A stretch of DNA of 64,000 bases from Marinobacter sp. THAF197a (lineage in GTDB: Bacteria > Pseudomonadota > Gammaproteobacteria > Pseudomonadales > Oleiphilaceae). The number at the start of each line of letters is the position of its first letter. Within the stretch, counting starts at the first letter, position 1. The position numbers were made by a program, and so were the translations under genes. The notes under the pieces are model-generated. The model was given only the letters and a program-made list of their open reading frames with translations. It was not told the DNA's origin and ran no database searches. The DNA is taken from positions 4,030,001 to 4,094,000 of the forward strand of contig NZ_CP045324.1 of the NCBI RefSeq assembly GCF_009363275.1. Reading direction: 5' to 3'. Shown here one piece after another: positions 54,358 to 61,187 of the stretch.

Positions 54358-55769
54358 TAACTTTTTGGTGTCAGCTGGACCATCAGCTCCGAATAGCCCC
54401 GCACGAAGTTGGACTGCACGCGCTCCGGCTCGCCGACGACTTCGATCTTGTCAAAGCGTTTGAGAATCTCTTCCCATAGGATACGCAGTTGCAATTCGGC
54501 CAGGCGGTTGCCCATGCAACGGTGAACACCGTAGCCAAATGACATATGGTTTCGTGCGTCCTTGCGATCGATAATGAAGTGATCGGGGTCCTCGAACTTG
54601 CGCTCGTCACGGTTGCCCGAGGCGTACCACATCACAACGCGATCGCCCTTTTTGATGGTCTGGCCGCCCAGCTCAACATCTTGCTTGGCGACTCGGCGCA
54701 TATAGGCCAGCGGCGTTTGCCAGCGGATGATTTCCGACACCATGTTCGGAATCAGTTCCGGTTTTGCCTTCAGTTTTTCGAACTCCTTTGGGAATTCGTT
54801 CATGGCCACCAGGCCACCACTCATTGAGTTGCGAGTGGTATCATTGCCGCCAACGATAAGCAGCGTCAGATTGCCGATAAACTCCATCGGGCGATTGATC
54901 AGATCTTTGGTGTCGTCGTTGCTCTGTAGCAGGCTGATCAAATCGAAACCGGGCTCTTCGCCCGCCGCGCGGCGCGCTTCCTTATCCCTCCAGAGCCTGG
55001 AGAAGGACCAGGCCATGTCAGCCGCGTCGTCAAACATGATCTCTTCTTCGGCATACTCGCCGCCGGTTGCCGATGCTGCCCCGGCCATCCGATCCGACCA
55101 CTCAACCAGCTTGTGACGTTCCTCGTAAGGAAAATCCAGAAGGGTTGCGAGCATGCGACCGGTGAGTTCCTTCGATACAGTGGGCACCCAGTTGAAGGGC
55201 TGGCCCAGAGGCAGGCTGTCAAGCACATCGCCGGTACGCGATCGGATCAGCTCCTCCATTTCCTTCAGGTTCTTCGGTGCCACCACGCCTTGAACCGAGC
55301 TGCGCTGCACATCGTGTTTTGGCGGATCCATGGCTATGAACATTTCCACCGACAGCCCCTCTGGAGGGTCGCCTAATATGATTTGCGGCTCGGCGGAAAA
55401 CAGGTCGTGACTCTTGTCTACGAACATGATGTCCTCAAAGCGAGTCACCGACCAAAAGGGGCCGAAGGGGCTGTTCTTCTGGTAATGCGCCGGAGCCTCA
55501 TCGCGCAACCGTTTGAAATAGGCGCGCCACTGATCCTGCCGATACAAAAATGGATTGCTGACATCGATGTCCTCAAGGGCCAGCGTGTTAACGTCCGGGA
55601 TGACTGATTCAACAAATTCGGGCACCGGCCGGCGTGGGCCGAAGGCCTTCTTCTTGGCGCTCATTAACAGTTTCAGCCCCTGGATCTGCCTGTGCATCGG
55701 TACCACCCTGGAGGTAGCATTGATCACTCGGGATTGAATGTCGTCAAATGTTTTAGACAGTGTTGGCAT
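54357..55769 (-). CDS. Cytochrome P450 CYP153 alkane hydroxylase
   Basis: A 470-residue soluble class I P450 of the CYP153 type, which hydroxylates the terminal carbon of medium-chain alkanes. The haem ligand is Cys418 in FGYGVHRCMGNR, the I-helix is LIVGGNDTTRNS, and the ExxR motif is SEIIRWQTP. Length equals typical CYP153A enzymes. The start is ATG 55769, with AGGAGG just upstream; the longer frame starts at a weak GTG. Order ferredoxin, P450, GMC dehydrogenase, reductase matches known Alcanivorax and Marinobacter CYP153 operons. Confidence 0.95.
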   Translation of the reverse strand: MPTLSKTFDDIQSRVINATSRVVPMHRQIQGLKLLMSAKKKAFGPRRPVPEFVESVIPDVNTLALEDIDVSNPFLYRQDQWRAYFKRLRDEAPAHYQKNSPFGPFWSVTRFEDIMFVDKSHDLFSAEPQIILGDPPEGLSVEMFIAMDPPKHDVQRSSVQGVVAPKNLKEMEELIRSRTGDVLDSLPLGQPFNWVPTVSKELTGRMLATLLDFPYEERHKLVEWSDRMAGAASATGGEYAEEEIMFDDAADMAWSFSRLWRDKEARRAAGEEPGFDLISLLQSNDDTKDLINRPMEFIGNLTLLIVGGNDTTRNSMSGGLVAMNEFPKEFEKLKAKPELIPNMVSEIIRWQTPLAYMRRVAKQDVELGGQTIKKGDRVVMWYASGNRDERKFEDPDHFIIDRKDARNHMSFGYGVHRCMGNRLAELQLRILWEEILKRFDKIEVVGEPERVQSNFVRGYSELMVQLTPKS

Positions 55770-55783
55770 GCGTCCTCCTATGT

Positions 55784-56104
55784 TCACATCTGGAACTCGG
55801 GTAAATGCACGGTCATGCCGTCCATTTCATCAGTAATGACCACCTGGCAGCCCAGGCGCGAAGTGCTCTCCCGCTCCGGGGTCATTGACAGCATTTGCTC
55901 TTCCTCACCACCAGGCGTACCTGTCTTTCTGAACCAATCGTCCGAGACGATGACGTGGCAGGTGCCACAGGCACATTCCCCCCCGCAGTCCCCGTCAATA
56001 CCGGGGATCAGATTGTCAACGGCGATTTGCATTACCGAGGAACCAGTTTTGAACTCAGCGACATGTTTAGTTTGATCATGTTCTATAAAAGTAATCTTAC
56101 CCAT
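55784..56104 (-). CDS. 2Fe-2S ferredoxin of the CYP153 system
   Basis: A 106-residue adrenodoxin/putidaredoxin-type ferredoxin. The cluster ligands are seen in GDCGGECACGTCHV and a later LGCQV. It carries electrons from the reductase at 51.4 kb to the P450. ATG 56104 has an AGGAGA site and gives the usual ferredoxin length. It is the first gene of the operon, 14 bases before the P450 start, and divergent from an AraC regulator. Confidence 0.93.
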   Translation of the reverse strand: MGKITFIEHDQTKHVAEFKTGSSVMQIAVDNLIPGIDGDCGGECACGTCHVIVSDDWFRKTGTPGGEEEQMLSMTPERESTSRLGCQVVITDEMDGMTVHLPEFQM

Positions 56105-56233
56105 TGTTGTTCTCCTGCCCGTAGTATTCACCGATAGATATTGGCTGTCTGGCGATACTTCTGTCAGGTCATTTCTTGACAACATAGAGTCATTTAAAGA
56201 CAAAATAGTGGTCGTTCAGGACGGAGATGATCA

Positions 56234-57277
56234 ATGATGACGACGCAGAAGGCGGGTGATTTGCAAAAAACCGGTCCAGGTATTCCATCGAATTACTCAC
56301 GGCTAATTGCGCGTGAGCTTGATTTAACAGCCAAACAACTGCCACGTCTGCTGCTCGGCACCGGGCTTGGTGTGGCGCAATTATTGAGTGAGGAAAGCCT
56401 GCTTACCGCAGCTCAGCAGATGCGGATTCTGCGCAACGCACTGGACTTGTCCGGCCTGCCGGAATTCGGGTTGCGGCTCGGCAAGCGACTGACACCGGCA
56501 ACCCATGGAGCAATGGGGTTCGTTGCTTACAGCAGCCCCGACTTTCTCACTGCGCTGCAGGCGATTCATACTTTTCTGCCCACGCGTGCTAGCTTCATCC
56601 ACCTGCATTTGCAGCAAGTCAACGAGCGCCTGGAGTGTATTCTGGACTATCAGGAGTCGCTGGACGATGACATACAGCAGTGCCTGTCGGATGCGATGAT
56701 TAAGGCCCTTTTTGAATTTGGCGAATTTATAATTGGTCGCCCTTTGCATGAGGCTGAAATATACTTCGCTCATCCTGAACCAAAGTATAAGGCAATGTAT
56801 GCCGATTTTTTATCCGGGCAGATTCACTATGATTGCGATCAGGTAAAACTTACGTTGCCGATGTCATTGTGTCGGGAACCGAATGCGTCCGCCAATCACG
56901 AAAACTATCGTCTGGCCTTGCAACAGTGTGAATCGATGCTTGTGCAACTTCAGTCGGATCAACCGAGCTATCAGACCCAGCTGAAGATGATGATGTTGTC
57001 CCGACCGCCCGGAACGCTCAGTGAAGACGAAGCAGCGGCCTCGTTGTTCATGAGCAAACGCACTCTGGCACGCAAACTCAAGCAGGAACGCAGCGGTTTT
57101 CGGAAAGTTCGCGACGAGATTCTGTCCCAGCAGGCAGCGACCTATTTGCGTGAAAGCCAACTGTCAATCGAGGCCATTTCCGCGTTGATGAACTATCACG
57201 ACATTGCCAATTTCAGACGCGCCTTCAAGCGCTGGTTTGACCAGTCGCCTGAGCAGTTCAGGCAAAATGTCAGATGA
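56234..57277 (+). CDS. AraC-family regulator of the CYP153 operon
   Basis: A 347-residue AraC protein with the large arabinose-binding-like N-terminal domain (GLRLGKRLTPATHGAMGFVAYSSPDFLTAL) and a C-terminal double HTH (EDEAAASLFMSKRTLARKLKQE; SIEAISALMNYHDIANFRRAFKRWFDQSPEQFR). This is the OruR/CypR-like group. Divergent position 129 bases from the ferredoxin gene matches AraC-controlled CYP153 operons in Alcanivorax, so activation by alkanes or their products is the natural inference. Confidence 0.88.
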   Translation: MMTTQKAGDLQKTGPGIPSNYSRLIARELDLTAKQLPRLLLGTGLGVAQLLSEESLLTAAQQMRILRNALDLSGLPEFGLRLGKRLTPATHGAMGFVAYSSPDFLTALQAIHTFLPTRASFIHLHLQQVNERLECILDYQESLDDDIQQCLSDAMIKALFEFGEFIIGRPLHEAEIYFAHPEPKYKAMYADFLSGQIHYDCDQVKLTLPMSLCREPNASANHENYRLALQQCESMLVQLQSDQPSYQTQLKMMMLSRPPGTLSEDEAAASLFMSKRTLARKLKQERSGFRKVRDEILSQQAATYLRESQLSIEAISALMNYHDIANFRRAFKRWFDQSPEQFRQNVR

Positions 57278-57346
57278 CAAACCGTGCATCCGCATGATTA
57301 GCGATCATAAACAGAGGCTACTTGCTTGCGTTTGTGAAGCCAGAAC

Positions 57347-57961
57347 CTATGCCTGCCCCCCTTTATTGATCACACCGTCCATCGCGATCTGCCAGATCAA
57401 GTCGCCAATGGCGTCGAGTGAATGAGCCCCGTTCGGGTCGAACCAGGTTGCAACCCAGTTGAGCGCCCCAAGGCCGATCAGGCGGAGCAAACGGCCGTCA
57501 ACATTCTTCCGGATCACGCCCTGTGCAATCATCGTTTCGAGGATATCGGCCCACAAGGACTCGTACTGGTCACGCAGTTCGATGATTTCCTCGCGGGCCT
57601 CCGGGCCCAGCGCTCGCCATTCAAACAGCAGCACGTAAACCGCGTCCGAATCGACCAACAGGGCTCGCAGATGCGCGTTGATACAAAGACGCAACCGTTC
57701 AACCGGGTCATCCGAACTGGCGTAAGCCGACTCGACCTCTGCGGTAACCAGGTCCACCCCCCGGCGCATCAGCTCGACAAGCAGCGCTTCCTTGCTGTTG
57801 TAACGATAATACAGACTTCCGGGCAGCATATTGCAGGCCTCGGCAATCTCCTTGAGCGACGTCCTTTCAAAGCCTTTCTCACGAAAAAGCCGGGCTGCGT
57901 TAGACAAAACGTCGCCCTGGTCGCCCAGTTTGCTTGCAGGAGTCATCTGTCTGTTAACCAT
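57347..57961 (-). CDS. TetR-family repressor
   Basis: A 204-residue TetR/AcrR repressor. N-terminal HTH: LSNAARLFREKGFERTSLKEIAEACNMLPGSLYYRYNSKEALLVELM; the ligand-binding domain is helical. It is divergent from a thioesterase-hydrolase-RND operon and only 124 bases from a perfect 22-bp palindrome, its likely operator. ATG 57961 has GAGGAGA about ten bases upstream. Inducer unknown; an acyl-CoA or fatty acid would fit the neighbours. Confidence 0.87.
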   Translation of the reverse strand: MVNRQMTPASKLGDQGDVLSNAARLFREKGFERTSLKEIAEACNMLPGSLYYRYNSKEALLVELMRRGVDLVTAEVESAYASSDDPVERLRLCINAHLRALLVDSDAVYVLLFEWRALGPEAREEIIELRDQYESLWADILETMIAQGVIRKNVDGRLLRLIGLGALNWVATWFDPNGAHSLDAIGDLIWQIAMDGVINKGGQA

Positions 57962-58084
57962 GGCTTAAACATCTCCTCAGCAAGCCAGCTATTTGTTCAT
58001 CAGAGCGGCAACCACCTGACTCATTGCATTGGTGGTGCGCCATCGCACGGGTGGCGTGCCATTTGCCACAACAGATTCTTGACA

Positions 58085-58106
58085 TTTGGTTGGTTAACCA
58101 ACCAAA
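58085..58106. promoter_or_regulatory. Perfect 22-bp palindrome, probable TetR operator
   Basis: The half-site TTTGGTTGGTT (58085-58095) is followed directly by its exact complement (58096-58106), with no spacer. It lies in the divergent gap between the TetR gene and the thioesterase operon, 124 bases from the repressor start and 114 from the operon start. Length and symmetry are typical of TetR-family operators. Confidence 0.75.
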
Positions 58107-58219
58107 ATCCAGCAACAATGTTATTCGGAAGAAACTGACATGGCAATGACCTATCAAAATCAGCTGTTTCCCCCCACTTCCACCCCTGCGCGAAATGCAA
58201 ACCGGGGTGGGCAGATCTG

Positions 58220-58705
58220 ATGACGGAGTCGAACAGAGCTCAGCACAGTGACGCTGTGACGACGGCGTGGCAGTTCACCGAACAGGTTCCCCACGGCAGG
58301 GATCTGGGTATGCAGGTTGTCTCTGTCGATAAGGGCCAGGTCTGTATGCGCCTGACCCCACAGCCATGGATGTTCGCCGAAGAGGATACAAAAGAAATCT
58401 GCACCAGCGTGCTCTACTCACTGGCAGACTCCGCCGGAGGCCTGGCGGTATTTGCGGGGGCCCTGGAGCTGATGCCCATTGCCACGCTGGATCTGCGCAT
58501 GGATTATCTGCGGCCTGCCAGCGGCGACCGTGCCCTGGTAGCGGTGGCCACCTGTCGTCATTTAACGGACGAGGTCGCGTTCATCCATTGCGACATCCTC
58601 AGCGAGAGTGACAGTGAGCTGTTAGCGACGGCAAGCGCCACCTTCATGCGCAACACCCAGGGCCAGCAATTTCAGGCCGGTGGACGAAAAAAGGAGGGCG
58701 CATGA
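58220..58705 (+). CDS. PaaI-type hotdog thioesterase
   Basis: A 161-residue hotdog-fold protein: HGRDLGMQVVSVDKGQVCMRLTPQ, a central helix CTSVLYSLADSAGGLAVFAG and IATLDLRMDYLRPASGDRALVA, the PaaI/YdiI pattern for acyl-CoA thioesterases. The Asp of LADSAGG is the usual catalytic position. First gene of an operon divergent from the TetR gene; the next gene starts four bases before its stop. Confidence 0.78.
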   Translation: MTESNRAQHSDAVTTAWQFTEQVPHGRDLGMQVVSVDKGQVCMRLTPQPWMFAEEDTKEICTSVLYSLADSAGGLAVFAGALELMPIATLDLRMDYLRPASGDRALVAVATCRHLTDEVAFIHCDILSESDSELLATASATFMRNTQGQQFQAGGRKKEGA

Positions 58706-59205
58706 GTACGACTGGCGATTCGGCACAACCCATCTCAGGCCCTTCCGAAAGCGGGCAAGAAAGCGGGAAAGAATGTTCCGACTGGCAGGCCCTGCTGGAG
58801 CGCACTCCCTACGCACGGCACCTTGGTCTTGAGGTTCAACGCGACGATGTAGGTCTAGTGGTTCATATGCCGTGTCGTGAAGCGCTGATTGGCAACTTTA
58901 TGCTACCTGCTCTCCATGGCGGCGTGCTTGGCGCCCTGATGGAGCTTACCGCGCGGGTCGCTGCGCAACGCCAGGATACAGACAAACGTTGCCCACGCAT
59001 TCTCGACAGCCACATTAACTACCTCCGCTCCGCGCAGGCCCGATCGACGTTCGCCAGCGCCGAAATTGTCCGGCAAGGCAGGCGGAGCAGCCTGGTCCGG
59101 GTGACCTGCTGGCAGGGCGATAAGCGCAAGCCGATCGCCAGCGGTCAGGTTCAGTTGTTGCTCCCGACAATGGCGGCCAAAGAAGCAGATCTTCATGGAC
59201 AATAA
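58702..59205 (+). CDS. PaaI-type hotdog thioesterase, second copy
   Basis: A 167-residue hotdog protein with PYARHLGLEVQRDDVGLVVHMPC, the central helix region LPALHGGVLGALMELTARVAA and DSHINYLRSAQARSTFASAEI. The HGG motif before the central helix is standard, but the catalytic Asp/Glu is Glu in LMELT. It overlaps the preceding thioesterase (ATGA, with AAGGAGG upstream) and the next hydrolase by 11 bases. The two subunits could form a heterodimer. Confidence 0.76.
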   Translation: MSTTGDSAQPISGPSESGQESGKECSDWQALLERTPYARHLGLEVQRDDVGLVVHMPCREALIGNFMLPALHGGVLGALMELTARVAAQRQDTDKRCPRILDSHINYLRSAQARSTFASAEIVRQGRRSSLVRVTCWQGDKRKPIASGQVQLLLPTMAAKEADLHGQ

Positions 59206-60097
59206 GCACAACAACCCTGAACGCGACCAATTCCAGGCGCCGGATGGCGCGGAGATCGCCCTGTGGCGCTGGCCGCAATCCAAAGCGCGCCCCACGTTGC
59301 ACTGGGCGCATGCAACGGGTTTCCATGGCCGCCTGTACCGCCCCCTCCTTGATGAGCTTGCCACGGACGTCAATGTCCTGGCCTGGGACATGCGGGGGCA
59401 CGGGGCCAGCGCCGGTGCGGCGAACTTTTCGACATTCCGGGGCTGGGAAACCTACTATCGCGACATGACCGCTCTGCTGGATAGCCTGGATGAGCCGGTC
59501 TGGCTTGCCGGCCACTCCATTGGGGCCACCACCAGCATCATGGCCGCTGCCCGACGGCCAGACAAAGTGCTGGGCCTGATTCTGGCGGAACCCGTAATCA
59601 TGGATCCGGGGCAGGGCCTGAGGTTGTGGCTGGCCAAGCTGCTACGCCAGTCACATCGGTTGTCACTGGCCGCCGGAGCCGCACGTCGGCGCCCGGTATT
59701 CGACTCGCACGCTGCTGCGTTGGACAACTATCGGGGCCGCGGTGGCTTCAAGACCTGGCCCGAAGCATGGCTGGAAGCCTATATCCAGCACGCCTTCGAA
59801 CCGCAGGAAGATCAAGTTCAGTTGGCGTGTGCGCCGGAGTGGGAGAGCACCACTTTTGCCCATACCGAACACAACCCCTGGCCCGGTATTCGTCAGTTGC
59901 GGTGCCCGGTTATCGTGCTGGCGGCGGAACGCGGGTCAACCTTCTCGCCGGCCGCGCGAAAACGCCTGCAGATCCTGCTGCCTGAGGCTGACGTAAATGT
60001 CCTCGGCGAGGCGACTCATTTTCTGCCTATGGAGCGGAGGGAAACCGTTCGCGATGCCATCCTGCAACTTGTTTTGTCCGGCTACCGTGAGAGCTGA
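59195..60097 (+). CDS. Alpha/beta hydrolase
   Basis: A 300-residue serine hydrolase: WAHATGFHGRLYRPLLDEL gives the oxyanion region, LAWDMRGHGAS follows, the nucleophile is Ser108 in AGHSIGAT, and the His lies in LGEATHFLPMER near the C-terminus. No signal peptide. Its gene overlaps the upstream thioesterase gene. It probably cleaves an ester or thioester of a hydrophobic acyl compound; substrate unknown. Confidence 0.83.
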   Translation: MDNKHNNPERDQFQAPDGAEIALWRWPQSKARPTLHWAHATGFHGRLYRPLLDELATDVNVLAWDMRGHGASAGAANFSTFRGWETYYRDMTALLDSLDEPVWLAGHSIGATTSIMAAARRPDKVLGLILAEPVIMDPGQGLRLWLAKLLRQSHRLSLAAGAARRRPVFDSHAAALDNYRGRGGFKTWPEAWLEAYIQHAFEPQEDQVQLACAPEWESTTFAHTEHNPWPGIRQLRCPVIVLAAERGSTFSPAARKRLQILLPEADVNVLGEATHFLPMERRETVRDAILQLVLSGYRES

Positions 60098-60134
60098 TAC
60101 TCAAATCTGGATTTTGCCAATCGGGACACCTGCC

Positions 60135-61187
60135 ATGCGCTGTATGCTGACCCTGTTTATCTCGCTGCTCATGCTGTCTGGTTGTCAGCAGTCTTCGGAA
60201 CCGCCCCCAGATGCCCGCGCCCCTATCCCCTGGGTAAAAACAGTTGAACTAAAGGACGCCGGCCCAACAGCGCAGAGATTTTCAGGAACCCTGCGAGGCC
60301 GCCACGAAGTTCCTCAGGCCTTTCAGATCGCCGGTCGGATTCAGCATCGTTATATCGATGCCGGTCAGCGCGTGGAAAAAGGCGACTTACTGTTCAAGCT
60401 CGATACACGGGACCTGGTGGCAGCCGCAGGGGTCGCCGCCGTGGATCTTAAGCGTGCAAAAGCGGCCCTGGCAATTGCCACCAATGAACTCCAGCGCCAG
60501 CAGCAACTTGTGGCGCATCAGTTTGTCAGCGAACAAACCCTGCAACGCCTTGAGTTGGCAGAGCGTGAGGCGCGCAGCCAGGTGCAAACCGCTTCTGCAC
60601 GCAATCAGCAGGCTCAGAATGCCCTGGGGTATGCGGAACTGAAAGCCGCCCATGCAGGCGTGGTCACTGAGGTCATCGTTGAACCTGGCCAGGTTGTGGG
60701 TGTCGGACAAACCCTTGCCGTTCTGGCCGAAGATCAATCGCTGGAAGTCGAGGTTTTTTTACCAGAGGGCAGTAACCCGTCCATGCGCGGTTATGTCCCT
60801 TTACCCAATGGCGAACAGCTTGCTGTGAGCTTGAGAGAGATTGCCGGGGCTGCCGACCCCGCAAGCCGGAGCTGGCGTGCCCGATACAGCCTGGAGGGGC
60901 CCTACCCCTCGTCTTTAACCCTGGGGTCGGTGGTGAGTGTGCGGTTAGCGCAGAAGCAAACCGCCCCCAGCCATCGCGTACCGCTGGGTGCCCTGGATGA
61001 GAGAGGGCAAACGCCGCAGATCTGGTTGGTTTCCGACGGCACGGTAACGCCCCTGGCGGTCGAGGTGATCGATCTGGGTGAGGAGTATGCGAAGATCAAG
61101 GTCGACATCAAGGCGGGAACGCCCATCGTCGCGTTGGGGACACACCTGCTCACGCCTGGCATGGCAGTGCGGGAGCTGGTTCAATGA
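60135..61187 (+). CDS. RND efflux membrane-fusion lipoprotein
   Basis: A 350-residue periplasmic adaptor with lipobox LMLSGC, anchored in the inner membrane. A biotinyl-lipoyl half (IQHRYIDAGQRVEKGDLLFKLDTRDL), a coiled-coil hairpin (AKAALAIATNELQRQQQLV to EREARSQVQTASARNQQ), the second lipoyl half (AHAGVVTEVIVEPGQVVGVGQTLA) and beta-barrel parts follow. It joins the RND pump encoded next to an outer-membrane channel. Start 60135 gives the lipoprotein signal. Four-base overlap with the pump gene. Confidence 0.9.
   Translation: MRCMLTLFISLLMLSGCQQSSEPPPDARAPIPWVKTVELKDAGPTAQRFSGTLRGRHEVPQAFQIAGRIQHRYIDAGQRVEKGDLLFKLDTRDLVAAAGVAAVDLKRAKAALAIATNELQRQQQLVAHQFVSEQTLQRLELAEREARSQVQTASARNQQAQNALGYAELKAAHAGVVTEVIVEPGQVVGVGQTLAVLAEDQSLEVEVFLPEGSNPSMRGYVPLPNGEQLAVSLREIAGAADPASRSWRARYSLEGPYPSSLTLGSVVSVRLAQKQTAPSHRVPLGALDERGQTPQIWLVSDGTVTPLAVEVIDLGEEYAKIKVDIKAGTPIVALGTHLLTPGMAVRELVQ

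Noticed and set aside
58180..58210. Short hairpin (CCACCCC / GGGGTGG) just before the first thioesterase gene
   Set aside because: Only seven pairs with a 17-base loop; it could arise by chance in GC-rich sequence and would cover the weak ribosome site without clear purpose.
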